Below are positions 22,731-31,212 of a stretch of DNA of 33,347 bases, in pieces. Each line of letters starts with the position of its first letter. Position 1 is the stretch's first letter. Both the position numbers and the translations under genes were made by a program. The notes beneath the pieces were generated by a model, which worked only from the letters and a program-made list of their open reading frames with translations, made no database searches and was not told where the DNA came from. The stretch is taken from NCBI GenBank assembly GCA_020027535.1, contig JAHRAK010000097.1, positions 1 through 33,347 of the forward strand, given 5' to 3'. The DNA comes from Nitrospirales bacterium (GTDB lineage Bacteria > Nitrospirota > Nitrospiria > Nitrospirales > UBA8639).

Positions 22731-24335
22731 ATGTCAAACACGCGTGTGTGGTTCTATTGTCTGCTCGCGGGCGCGGCGTATTCGCTCTCGGTTTGCAATC
22801 TCGTTGACGGCTTCCCCTGGGGTCTGTTCGCCTGGGTGGCCCTCCTGCCCCTTCACCGGGTGCTGATCGGCGTCACGACCGGTCAAGCCTTTTTGCGCGG
22901 ATGGTTGACGGGCTTTCTGGCGTTTACCGGCACGATGTATTGGGTGGTGACCGCCATGCATCTCTACGGCAAAGTCCCCCTCCCCATCAGCATCGCGCTC
23001 ATGCTTTTGTTAGCGGGGTATCTGGGCCTGTACGTCGGCCTGTATGCCTGGGGATTCATCCGGCTGGAACGACGATGGGCCGCCGCGGCCTGGATCGCGG
23101 CGCCCTGTTTGTGGGTCTCACTGGAGTACGTGCGCACCCACGCGTTCAGCGGATTGCCCTGGGGCCTGCTGGGCTACTCCCAATTTCAATGGTTGCCGCT
23201 CATCCAGATCGCCAATGTCACCGGAGTCTACGGCGTATCGTTTCTCATCGTGCTGGTAAACGTCTCGTTGTTTCTGCTGTTCCGTTGGGGGCTGGCCGAA
23301 TACCCGCAACGATTCCCCCGGCCCTGGATTCCGCTCGCCTCGGCCGTTGCGGCCGTCATCTGTGTCTGGCTCTATGGACTGAGTCAACTGTCTCTTCCGC
23401 CTTCGGACAGACTCACAATCGGAGTCGTTCAAGCCAATATCGATCAAGCCCACAAATGGGACACGACCTATCGCAAGGAAACGTTGGAACGATACCGCCG
23501 GCTTACGGAAACCGTCAGTCCCAAATCCGATCTGATCCTGTGGCCTGAAGCAGCCACGCCCTTCATGTTCGAACAGGAACCGGACTATCGATCGCTGGTT
23601 ACCGGGATGACGCAGAAAGCCGGGGTACCGCTCGTGTTCGGCAGTCCTGCCCTCCGGCGTGAACGCGACGGCACCCCGTACCTGCTGAACAGCGCGTATC
23701 TTCTGAACTCCACCGGGGACATCGCCGGCCGGTACGACAAGCAACATCTCGTCCCCTTCGGTGAATATATTCCACTAAAACGGATCCTCTTTTTCCTGGA
23801 CAAGCTGGTCGTCGGCATCGGCGATTTTCAGCCGGGACCGGGCCCGACCTTGCTTTCCTTTGCACGCGGGCCGGATCAACGGCAAACCCAATTCGGGGTC
23901 GCCATTTGCTTTGAGGTCATTTTTCCGGATCTTGTGCGACGACTCACCCGTGAAGGCGCCAATTTTCTGGTCACGATCACCAATGACGCCTGGTTCGGGG
24001 ACACCGTGGCCCCACATCAACATTTCGGGATGGTCGTCTTCCGCGCCGTCGAAAACCGAATGGCCTTTGCCCGCGCCGCCAACACCGGCGTGTCCGGATT
24101 GATCGATCCGACCGGGCGCATTCTGACGGCAACGCCCGTGTATACCGAAGACTCCTTCATCGGATCGATCCCCTTGAGCACACCCTCGACGTTCTATACA
24201 CGATTTGGCGATGTGTTTGCGTGGGTCTGTGTTATAATGGCCTTGTTTCTGTTATCGTTCGCTCGTTTTATCTACGGGCCATCCGCGGTTGACACCCGCT
24301 TTTCAACGCGACGCAAAGGAGCCAGGCATGCTTGA
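22731..24335 (+). CDS. lnt: Apolipoprotein N-acyltransferase
   Basis: Lnt adds the third acyl chain to the N-terminal cysteine of lipoproteins at the periplasmic face of the inner membrane, making them fit for sorting by LolCDE. The 534-residue protein has about six hydrophobic segments in residues 8-220, then a nitrilase-fold domain with the expected triad: E273 in [10 protein letters not shown]337 in [13 protein letters not shown] and C393 in [11 protein letters not shown], plus [16 protein letters not shown] and a final membrane helix near 500. The end overlaps the start of prfB by eight bases (ATGCTTGA). lolC/E and lolD lie a few genes downstream, so lipoprotein maturation and sorting are encoded close together. 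Confidence 0.97.
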   Translation: MSNTRVWFYCLLAGAAYSLSVCNLVDGFPWGLFAWVALLPLHRVLIGVTTGQAFLRGWLTGFLAFTGTMYWVVTAMHLYGKVPLPISIALMLLLAGYLGLYVGLYAWGFIRLERRWAAAAWIAAPCLWVSLEYVRTHAFSGLPWGLLGYSQFQWLPLIQIANVTGVYGVSFLIVLVNVSLFLLFRWGLAEYPQRFPRPWIPLASAVAAVICVWLYGLSQLSLPPSDRLTIGVVQANIDQAHKWDTTYRKETLERYRRLTETVSPKSDLILWPEAATPFMFEQEPDYRSLVTGMTQKAGVPLVFGSPALRRERDGTPYLLNSAYLLNSTGDIAGRYDKQHLVPFGEYIPLKRILFFLDKLVVGIGDFQPGPGPTLLSFARGPDQRQTQFGVAICFEVIFPDLVRRLTREGANFLVTITNDAWFGDTVAPHQHFGMVVFRAVENRMAFARAANTGVSGLIDPTGRILTATPVYTEDSFIGSIPLSTPSTFYTRFGDVFAWVCVIMALFLLSFARFIYGPSAVDTRFSTRRKGARHA

Positions 24336-25435
24336 GGACATTCGCACCCGTCTGCACACCACCGGAGACCATATCAAAGATTTACGGAGGCGTCTTTGAC
24401 CTGCCTCGACTGCTGAACGAACTGGAGGAACTCGAGCAGGAAAGCACACAACCTGATTTTTGGAAAAATGCGCAAGTCGCCACTAAGGTAGGCCGGCGCA
24501 AAGCCACGATTGAACGGGACATCGCCCGCGTCGCCGACTTCGAGCAAAGACAGGCCGACCTGGAAGCCACGCTCGAACTCATCGAGGCAGAGGAGGATGC
24601 CGAACTCCACGCCGAATTGACTCAAGGCATCGAGACGCTGGAAACGCTCTTGGAGCACCTGCGCACGGAGCAGTTATTGGCCGGCGAGCATGATGGGCGC
24701 TCCGCGATCCTGGGTATCAACCCCGGTGCCGGCGGAACGGAATCGCAGGATTGGGCCCAAATGTTGATGCGGATGTTCGTGCGATGGGCCGAAAACAAAA
24801 AGTTCAGGGTCGGCAGCATCGACATCCAACCCGGTGACGAAGCCGGCATCAAAAGTGCCACGCTGAATATCGAGGGCCCCTATGCCTACGGCTATCTGAA
24901 ATCGGAAGCCGGGGTACACCGTTTGGTGCGGATCTCTCCGTTTGACGCCAACAAACGTCGCCATACATCGTTTGTCGCCGTTGCGGTGTATCCCGAACTG
25001 GATGACGACGTCGAACTCGAGATCGACGAAAAAGATCTGAAGATCGATACGTTTCGCGCAGGCGGAGCCGGCGGGCAAAACGTGAACAAAGTCGAAACCG
25101 CCATACGCATGACGCACCTTCCCAGCGGGATCGTCGTGCAGTGTCAAAACGAGCGCTCGCAGTTGCAAAACCGCATGGGCGCCATGCGCGTCATGAAAGC
25201 GAAGTTGTACGAATTGGAACAGCGGAAAAAGGAGTCCGAATTTCAAAACATCGTCGGCGAAAAAAAAGAGATCGCCTGGGGCAGCCAGATCCGGTCATAC
25301 GTGTTCCAACCATATCAAATGGTCAAGGACCACCGGACGAACCAGGAATCCGGGAACATCGCGTCGGTCATGGATGGAGACCTCGACCCCTTCATTGAAG
25401 CTTATTTGAAACAGGCCGCCGCGGATTCATCGTAA
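24328..25435 (+). CDS. prfB: Peptide chain release factor 2, with programmed +1 frameshift
   Basis: RF2 ends translation at UGA and UAA. The gene starts at ATG 24328, eight bases into lnt, with AAAGGAG ahead. The first frame encodes 23 residues ([20 protein letters not shown], then RRL) up to CTT TGA C; the ribosome shifts +1, skipping the T at 24397 and continuing with GAC CTG from 24398 to 25435. The joined product is 368 residues. A Shine-Dalgarno-like CGGAGG lies just before the CGTCTT slip codons, as in known RF2 genes. The SPF stop-recognition motif is at 203-205 (ISPFDAN) and GGQ at 248-250 ([15 protein letters not shown]). lysS follows after a repeat-filled gap of 210 bases. Confidence 0.96.
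24387..24400 (+). promoter_or_regulatory. RF2 autoregulatory frameshift site
   Basis: The site contains the purine-rich AGG stimulator, the slip codon CTT (24394-24396), stop TGA (24397-24399) and the C that follows. When RF2 is scarce, the ribosome pauses at UGA and slips by one base, so RF2 controls its own level. Confidence 0.95.
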
Positions 25436-25446
25436 GGGACGCAGTT

Positions 25447-25596
25447 TTCCCTCCCCCCTTTGTAAGGGGAGATCGAGCTAGGCATGCCCCCGCGAAAGCG
25501 GGGGTGGGGTAGAGCCAACCGTCCATGGAGCTCGGGGTTTCGCCATCATGGCCACAAACTCTACCTCCCCTCGCCCCTCCTTACAAAGGAGGGGAA
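25447..25596. repeat. Large imperfect inverted repeat between prfB and lysS
   Basis: The left arm (25447-25514) and the right arm (25559-25596) are inverted copies: the ends carry CCTTTGTAAGG and CCTTACAAAGG, and the inner sides GGGGTAGAG and CTCTACCTC. The left arm also contains a perfect hairpin CCCCCGC/GCGGGGG with loop GAAA (25487-25504). The 44-base centre is unremarkable. The right arm matches the repeat at 18243-18307 and the 19381-19438 module. Confidence 0.7.
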
Positions 25597-25636
25597 GCAG
25601 GCCGAGATTGTCAATGAATGAGTGCACACATACGGG
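25582..25636 (+). repeat. Copy B of the ~58-bp module, upstream of lysS
   Basis: See the copy at 19381-19438. The stretch runs from the ACAAAGG of the repeat arm to CACATACGGG, with a 27-base end (25610-25636) that differs from copy A at three positions. It ends nine bases before the lysS start and overlaps a small ATG-to-TGA frame (11 codons) that runs into lysS. Confidence 0.7.
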
Positions 25637-25645
25637 AACGATCTG

Positions 25646-27133
25646 ATGGATGAATCGAACGAACAACGCGCGCAACGCATTCAAAAACTCGACGCGCTCA
25701 AGGCCATGGGAGTTCAACCCTATGGCACCCGCTTCGAGGCGACTCACCAGATTGAACGCCTCCTGGCGGCGCATGGGACAACGCCTAAAGACGAACTCGA
25801 GCAACAGGCGATCGACTGCCGCATCGCTGGACGGATCGTGGCGCTTCGCCGGTTCGGCAAGGCCGCGTTTGCTTCGCTGCAGGACGGCGCGCACCGGCTC
25901 CAGGTCTATTTGAAAAAAGACGTGCTGGGAGACGACGCCTATCGCCTGTCCCAGGAATTGGATTTGGGCGATTGGATCGGAGTGGACGGCCGGCTGTTCC
26001 GTACGAAAACCGACGAGTTGACCGTTGAAGTCCGCACGCTGACGTTTTTATCGAAAGGACTGCGTCCCCTTCCTGAAAAGTGGCACGGCCTGACGGACAT
26101 TGAAACCCGGTACCGGCAACGCTACGTGGACCTGATCGCCAACCCGAACGTCCAAACCGTATTTGAAACGCGCAGCAGGATCATGACGGGCATCCGCACC
26201 TATCTCACCGAACACGGGTTCCTCGAAGTGGAAACGCCGATGATGCAACCCATTCCCGGAGGAGCCACGGCCCGTCCCTTCGTGACGCATCACAACGCGC
26301 TCAATGCGGACCTCTACCTGCGCGTCGCGCCGGAACTCTACCTCAAACGATTGATTGTCGGTGGATTCCAGCGCGTGTTTGAAATCAACCGAAACTTTCG
26401 CAATGAAGGCATCTCGACCATCCATAATCCGGAATTCACCATGCTGGAGTTTTACCAGGCCTATGCCGACTACCGGGATCTCATGGCGTTGACCGAAGAC
26501 CTGTTCGGCACACTCGCGCGGGACCTCCATGGCGCCACCACGCTGGAGTACCAGGGTCACGAGATCGACCTGGCTCCCCCGTGGCGTCGTCTTCCCTATT
26601 TCGAGGCTATTGTCGAGTACAATGACCTTGACCGAAACGTTCTCGCCGATCGGGAGGCTACAACGGCAGCGGCTCGACAACTTGGGCTGGACATTCCAAA
26701 GGACGCCTCGCTGGTCGGAATCCTGAACCTGATGTTTGAAGAAACCGTGGAACACCGGCTCACGCAACCCACGTTCATCACGGACTATCCCACGGAGATT
26801 TCTCCGCTCTCGCGCCGGAAGGACGCGGACCCGCATCTCACCGATCGGTTTGAATTGTTTATCGACGGACGCGAACTGGCGAACGGGTTTTCCGAGTTGA
26901 ACGATCCGCTCGACCAACGTCAACGCTTCGAAACGCAAGCCGCGCAACGGGAAGCCGGCGACGATGAAGCGCATTACTTCGATGAAGATTTCCTGCGCGC
27001 CCTGGAATACGGGATGCCACCGACGGCGGGAGAGGGCATCGGCATTGATCGCATGGTGATGTTGTTCACGAATCAAGCCTCGATTCGCGACGTCATTCTT
27101 TTTCCTCAACTTCGACCGGAGAAACCGTTGTGA
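25646..27133 (+). CDS. lysS: Lysyl-tRNA synthetase (class II)
   Basis: LysRS charges tRNA-Lys. The 495-residue protein is a standard class II enzyme: N-terminal OB-fold anticodon domain (about 55-150, IAGRIVALRRFGKAAFASLQD), motif 1 (FLEVETPMMQPIPGGATARPF), motif 2 (FEINRNFRNEGISTIHNPEFTMLE-type block), and motif 3 (GEGIGIDRMVMLF). ATG at 25646 is preferred to GTG at 25622 because GGGA lies a normal distance before it and MDESNEQRAQRIQKL is a typical start. The stop overlaps the next gene start (GTGA, four bases), so lysS, lolC/E and lolD are probably co-translated. A 58-bp module also found before the TPR gene precedes it. Confidence 0.97.
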   Translation: MDESNEQRAQRIQKLDALKAMGVQPYGTRFEATHQIERLLAAHGTTPKDELEQQAIDCRIAGRIVALRRFGKAAFASLQDGAHRLQVYLKKDVLGDDAYRLSQELDLGDWIGVDGRLFRTKTDELTVEVRTLTFLSKGLRPLPEKWHGLTDIETRYRQRYVDLIANPNVQTVFETRSRIMTGIRTYLTEHGFLEVETPMMQPIPGGATARPFVTHHNALNADLYLRVAPELYLKRLIVGGFQRVFEINRNFRNEGISTIHNPEFTMLEFYQAYADYRDLMALTEDLFGTLARDLHGATTLEYQGHEIDLAPPWRRLPYFEAIVEYNDLDRNVLADREATTAAARQLGLDIPKDASLVGILNLMFEETVEHRLTQPTFITDYPTEISPLSRRKDADPHLTDRFELFIDGRELANGFSELNDPLDQRQRFETQAAQREAGDDEAHYFDEDFLRALEYGMPPTAGEGIGIDRMVMLFTNQASIRDVILFPQLRPEKPL

Positions 27134-28398
27134 CGTTGCCGTATGAAATTTTCGTGGGGCTCCGGTATCTCCGGGCCAAACGTCGAACCCGGACCATTTC
27201 GCTCAATACCTTCATTTCGATCACCGGCATTACATTGGGTGTCGCCGCCCTCATCGGAACACTCGGGATCATGACGGGGTTCAAGGAAGACATGCAGGCC
27301 AAGATTCTGGGGGCCACCTCGCACGTCGTGGTCCAGCCGCGGGGCCAGCAAACCATGGCCGGGTATGCGGACCTGATCCGGCAGGTAGAGAACGTGCCGG
27401 GAGTGGTGGCGGCCACGCCCTACATATTCCAGCAAGTGCTGCTCACGTCGAAAACCGGCGTGCGAGGGGTCGTCCTGCGCGGCATCGATCCGCAGAAAGA
27501 GCCGGAAGTCACCGACATGACCAAGAACGTGAAATCCGGCAGCGTGCAGGATTTGGCCGCGCCACGGCCGCCCGGGCCCGCCGTTCCCGGCGCTTCCGCC
27601 CCGGCCAAGCGGAACCCCGGCATCATCGTCGGCCACGAACTGGCCAGGCGTCTTGGGGTCGTCGTCGGCAGCCGGATCAACGTCGTCTCCCCCGTGGGCC
27701 CCATCAGCGCGCTGGGGATGACGCCGAAAATTCGCCCGTTTCAAGTCGCCGGCCTGTTCGAGTCGGGCATGTACGAATATGACGCCTCATTGGCCTATAT
27801 CTCGTTGGAGGAGGCCCAGCGGTTTTTCGGCCTGGGCAAGACCTCGACGGGCATCGAAGTGAAGGTGGAAGACGTGTTTGCCGCCGACGCCGTGGCCGAA
27901 CGGATCACGGAACAACTCGGGACGCGGTACCTGGCGAGGGATTGGATGCTCCTGAACAGCAACCTGTTTTCGGCGTTGCGCCTCGAAAAGACCATGATGT
28001 TCCTGTTGCTGGTCCTGATTACGCTCGTCGCGTCCTTCAACATCGTGGGGACGCTCACCATGATCGTCACCGAAAAGCAACGCGAGATCGCCATTCTGAA
28101 AGCCATGGGCGCCACCCCGCAAGCCATCATGCGCATCTTCATGTTGAACGGCGTGGTCATCGGCCTCACCGGCACCGCGCTCGGCATCCCCCTGGGGTAC
28201 ACGTTCCTCTACCTCATCGAAAATTATTTCACCTTCGATCAGACCGTGTACTTCCTGTCGAGTATTCCGGTCCACGTGAAGGCCCTGGACGTGTTCATGG
28301 TATCGTGTTCCGCCATTCTGATCAGCTTTGCCGCCACGCTGTATCCTTCATGGCAGGCCGCCAAGCTGGCGCCGGTCAGCGCCCTTCGATACGAGTAA
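27130..28398 (+). CDS. Lipoprotein-releasing system transmembrane protein (LolC/LolE family)
   Basis: This permease of the LolCDE transporter releases outer-membrane lipoproteins from the inner membrane to LolA. The 422-residue protein has the family layout: a first membrane segment after YEIFVGLRYLRAKRRTR (NTFISITGITLGVAALIGTLGI), a large periplasmic MacB-like domain (about 60-265), then three C-terminal membrane segments (LLLVLITLVASFNIVGTLTM, LNGVVIGLTGTALGIPLGYT, and a last one near 395). FtsX-type sequence includes MIVTEKQREIAILKAMGATP. It starts with GTG within the end of lysS (4-base overlap), and lolD follows after five bases. Only one LolC/E gene is present here, so the transporter may be a homodimeric LolF-like form, or the partner may lie elsewhere. 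Confidence 0.93.
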   Translation: MTLPYEIFVGLRYLRAKRRTRTISLNTFISITGITLGVAALIGTLGIMTGFKEDMQAKILGATSHVVVQPRGQQTMAGYADLIRQVENVPGVVAATPYIFQQVLLTSKTGVRGVVLRGIDPQKEPEVTDMTKNVKSGSVQDLAAPRPPGPAVPGASAPAKRNPGIIVGHELARRLGVVVGSRINVVSPVGPISALGMTPKIRPFQVAGLFESGMYEYDASLAYISLEEAQRFFGLGKTSTGIEVKVEDVFAADAVAERITEQLGTRYLARDWMLLNSNLFSALRLEKTMMFLLLVLITLVASFNIVGTLTMIVTEKQREIAILKAMGATPQAIMRIFMLNGVVIGLTGTALGIPLGYTFLYLIENYFTFDQTVYFLSSIPVHVKALDVFMVSCSAILISFAATLYPSWQAAKLAPVSALRYE

Positions 28399-28403
28399 GA
28401 CCC

Positions 28404-29111
28404 ATGAGCCCTTCTCCTGATCCAGCGTCATCGTTTCTGCAAGTGAACGATTTGTCCAAATCGTTCCTCTTGGGCAATCAAACCATCGAGGTCCTGAAAA
28501 ACATCAACCTCGAAGTCCGGCAAGGCGAGATCCTCGCCATGCTGGGGGCGTCGGGCGCGGGGAAAAGCACCCTGCTCCATATCCTGGGAACATTGGATCG
28601 ACCGACGCGGGGCACGGTGTTCTATGAATCCCGGGATATCTTCCGTTTGTCGGAACAGGAACTTGCCCGGTTTCGGAACCGGCGCATCGGGTTCGTGTTT
28701 CAATTTCATCACCTCCTGCCTGAATTTACGGCACTGGAAAATACCTACCTCCCCAGCCTCATGCAAAAACGGCCGATCGCCCAGTGCATCGAAGAAGCGA
28801 GTTCGCTCCTTTCGGAAGTCGGCCTGGGACACCGCTTGCATCACAAACCCGGCGAACTCTCCGGAGGCGAGCAACAACGCGTGGCCGTGGCGCGTGCGCT
28901 GATTCACACTCCTGATCTGGTCCTGGCGGACGAACCCACGGGGAATCTGGACACGCACACCGGTGAAACCCTGTTTGCCCTGTTGCGAAAGTTAAACGAA
29001 CAACGCAAGACGGCATTCGTGATCGTGACCCATAACGAACGCCTCTCTCGACAAGCCGATCGATCGATCCACGTGGTGGACGGACGGATCGTGAACGGGC
29101 GCGGGGCGTAG
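28404..29111 (+). CDS. lolD: Lipoprotein-releasing system ATP-binding protein LolD
   Basis: LolD is the ATPase that drives LolC/E. The 235-residue protein has Walker A GASGAGKST, a Q-loop (FVFQFHHLLPEFTALEN, with the HLLPEF pattern typical of LolD), signature LSGGEQQRVAVARAL, Walker B LVLADEPTGNLD and the H-loop VTHNERL. The open frame reaches back through lolC/E, but MSPSPDPASSFLQVNDLSKS at 28404, five bases after the lolC/E stop, is the proper start. The gene is followed by an intergenic inverted repeat. Confidence 0.95.
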   Translation: MSPSPDPASSFLQVNDLSKSFLLGNQTIEVLKNINLEVRQGEILAMLGASGAGKSTLLHILGTLDRPTRGTVFYESRDIFRLSEQELARFRNRRIGFVFQFHHLLPEFTALENTYLPSLMQKRPIAQCIEEASSLLSEVGLGHRLHHKPGELSGGEQQRVAVARALIHTPDLVLADEPTGNLDTHTGETLFALLRKLNEQRKTAFVIVTHNERLSRQADRSIHVVDGRIVNGRGA

Positions 29112-29125
29112 AAAAACCTCCTTCC

Positions 29126-29252
29126 GTCATCCTCGACGCTTGTCCCCGACTTGATCGGGGATCCAGACAATCTAGCAGAATCCAGGGTTTTTGCATTTTC
29201 CTTCGTTAGTGAAGAGAACGACTCTGGATCCCCGATCGGGTCGGGGATGACA
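29126..29252. repeat. Inverted repeat of the CCCCGAC-GATCGGGG family behind lolD
   Basis: The left arm (29126-29166) carries GTCATCC, then CCCCGACTTGATCGGGGATC, and CAG; the right arm (29222-29252) carries CTCTGGATCCCCGATCGGG and GATGAC in reverse order. The arms are inverted copies around a 55-base centre that reads as AT-richer sequence. From memory, this unit is a common intergenic repeat. It lies where transcription from the lysS-lolD operon should end. The remaining 29253-29398 stretch is the leader of the next gene and holds no clear promoter. Confidence 0.75.
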
Positions 29253-29398
29253 GACAAAAACAAAACGCTGGATCCTCGCTTTCCCGGAGCTACTCTTGTC
29301 ACGCATGAATCGTTTGACTATCCTACAAGCGGCGGATTCACCGTCCGGCGTTTGGCCGTGGAGGGAGGTGCACCCCGGGAAAAAAGGAGACGACACTC

Positions 29399-30238
29399 AT
29401 GCGAAACAATCGACTCTGGATATCCAGTCCGCTGACCACTGTATCGCTGGCCATGCTCCTGGCGCTCCCGGTCATATCGGCCCAGACCAATACGGCTTTC
29501 GCCCACGAGGGGCACTTGTTCTACGTCGGCGTGACGGTCCCGGTGGAACGGGTCGATGCCTCCTACGACAAAACCGTCGACAATACCCGCTCGACCAACC
29601 CGCGAAGCGGCCAAGTGTTGCACGACAATGATTCCGACGATACCTTCGCGTACGGGATCGGGTTCCTGGCCGGCCATCGGATCCCGCTACTCACCAAGGA
29701 GGACGGGTTTTACATCAGCGGCGAGGTGGACCTCGCGTTTCACGGCGGCCAGGCGAAGGGACAACTGCCGGGAGTGGGCGAGTCCCCGGGACGCAATCAG
29801 CCCGGGGAAAGCTGGCCGGACCGCTGGTCCTTTGAGAAAAACCGGAGCTACGGCTTCACGCTCAAGCTGGGCGGCAGCCCCGGCGTGCTGCGGTCATGGG
29901 ACGCGAGCGTCTACGTCCTCGGAGGCATCCGCCTCATCCAGGCGCAGTTTACGAATCACTATCGAGGCTGCCTGTCCGACATGGACTGTACCTCGACCGA
30001 CCAGCCCGAGTTTGTCTCGGGATCGGACAGCCGCAACCTGGATTATACGGCCTGGACGTACGGCGCCGGCGTGGAAAAGATGCTGAGCGAACACCTCGGG
30101 CTCCGCATCGAAGCGCGCTACATCCAGTACAACAGCAAACGCTGGGGCGAATTGTTCGACACGGTGGGAGTCAGGGTCCCGACGCGTATCGACGCGGATG
30201 ACGTCGGCATGCTGATGAGCCTGGCGTGGTATTTCTGA
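29399..30238 (+). CDS. Outer-membrane beta-barrel protein, unknown role
   Basis: I cannot give a specific function. The 279-residue precursor has a signal peptide (basic start, hydrophobic LAMLLALPVISA, likely cleavage after TAFA, residue 35), and the mature protein begins HEGHLFYVGVTVPVERVDAS. It is rich in alternating aromatic and polar residues typical of transmembrane strands (GFYISGEVDLAFHGG, YGFTLKLGG, ASVYVLGGIRLIQAQF, YTAWTYGAGVEKML, LGLRIEARYIQY), and ends in LAWYF, the C-terminal aromatic signature recognised by the BAM machinery. It has two nearby cysteines (RGCLSDMDC). It resembles small OmpA-like or OmpW-like barrels. The start is set by AAGGAG about ten bases upstream. Confidence 0.87.
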   Translation: MRNNRLWISSPLTTVSLAMLLALPVISAQTNTAFAHEGHLFYVGVTVPVERVDASYDKTVDNTRSTNPRSGQVLHDNDSDDTFAYGIGFLAGHRIPLLTKEDGFYISGEVDLAFHGGQAKGQLPGVGESPGRNQPGESWPDRWSFEKNRSYGFTLKLGGSPGVLRSWDASVYVLGGIRLIQAQFTNHYRGCLSDMDCTSTDQPEFVSGSDSRNLDYTAWTYGAGVEKMLSEHLGLRIEARYIQYNSKRWGELFDTVGVRVPTRIDADDVGMLMSLAWYF

Positions 30239-30252
30239 GGCGCCGTACCGGC

Positions 30253-31044
30253 TTATTGAGGTGCTGCCGTAATTCTGTCTTTGATTACGTCGAAGGTGGC
30301 TTTGGGCACCACTTGTTTGGAGACCAACTCTCCGCGAAGCCGATAGGGACGATTCGAAACGACCTTGTCGGCCAGTTCCTTGGTGAGCCCTAAAAACAAG
30401 ACCAGGTCATTCGCGGAAGACGTATTAATATTGACAGGTGTCGCCGTCCCATTGAAAGGCACGGCGACTGGAGGTGGGGCTGGCTCGGGTGAAGATTTCT
30501 TGGCCACCACGGGCGGGGCCTCGGGGGCGCTCTTTTTCGGTTTCACGATCTTGGGAGCCATGCGTTTCACTTTGGCTTTACGGGCTTCTTCGAGCTCCTT
30601 CTGATAGCGGCGCACCGTATCCCGCAACGCGCGGTTCTGGCTTTTCAACGTTTGATGCACCTGCTGAACTTCCTGCAGTTTATTGACCATCGTTTGACGG
30701 TCCCTCTGCAACTGAGCCTCACGAGTTGCGAGCAGGTTTCGTTCACGTTCTTGACCAGCCTTGATCTGCTGAATTTCAGCGCTCAGATTTTCCAAATCAA
30801 AAGCCGCCGTTTGATGATCGGCTCGTAAATTTTCATTTTCTTCCGTAAGGGACTCGTTCTGCATCCGGCTTCTTTCCAGTTCCATCCTGGCGGCTTCCAT
30901 ATCCGCCACGGCCGTTTCATATTTGCCCTTGGCGACAACACAACCTCCCAAGAACAGGACGGCACTACAGAGGAGGCTCGCTCCCCACATGCCGTATCGC
31001 CAAACGCGTATACGCCCGGTGTTCTCGTCCGTTCTTCTCAGCAT
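30253..31044 (-). CDS. Lipoprotein with coiled coil and C-terminal helix-hairpin-helix domain
   Basis: The 263-residue precursor has a basic start, a hydrophobic stretch (GASLLCSAVLFL) and lipobox LGGC, so Cys35 is probably lipidated. Residues about 42-150 form a long charged coiled coil with heptads (ARMELERSRMQNESLTEENE and so on). A basic, then proline-rich linker (KIVKPKKSAPEAPP, SSPEPAPPPVA) leads to a C-terminal block VNINTSSANDLVLFLGLTKE ... ADKVVSNRP ... GELVSKQVVPKATFDVIKD that resembles the helix-hairpin-helix of ComEA-type DNA-binding proteins. ATG at 31044 has GGAGG about ten bases upstream; TTG just before is unlikely. It is convergent with the beta-barrel gene, 14 bases apart. 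It may tether DNA or peptidoglycan at the envelope, but function is inferred. Confidence 0.85.
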   Translation of the reverse strand: MLRRTDENTGRIRVWRYGMWGASLLCSAVLFLGGCVVAKGKYETAVADMEAARMELERSRMQNESLTEENENLRADHQTAAFDLENLSAEIQQIKAGQERERNLLATREAQLQRDRQTMVNKLQEVQQVHQTLKSQNRALRDTVRRYQKELEEARKAKVKRMAPKIVKPKKSAPEAPPVVAKKSSPEPAPPPVAVPFNGTATPVNINTSSANDLVLFLGLTKELADKVVSNRPYRLRGELVSKQVVPKATFDVIKDRITAAPQ

Positions 31045-31106
31045 CAAAACCGCCTCCGTTCGACCGGCAACAACGTGATGGGCCTTGGTCTTTGCCCATG
31101 GTATTT

Positions 31107-31135
31107 ACTATGAAAGCCCTGGTATGTTTTGTCAA
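31107..31135 (-). promoter_or_regulatory. Sigma-70-type promoter of the HhH lipoprotein gene
   Basis: On the minus strand a perfect TTGACA (31130-31135) is followed after 17 bases by CATAGT (31107-31112). The predicted leader is about 55 bases. Confidence 0.65.
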
Positions 31136-31212
31136 CAACTCGCGCGACGAGGATGCGACCTGCATCATCGCACCATTGCCACGGATTCACACATGAAGCG
31201 CCGCCGTCACCC

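Noticed and set aside
22731-22760. An alternative function for lnt as a general nitrilase
   Set aside because: The membrane segments and the Lnt-specific triad context make Lnt clear.
26048-27109. 353-codon minus-strand frame opposite lysS
   Set aside because: Shadow frame; lysS is clear on the plus strand.
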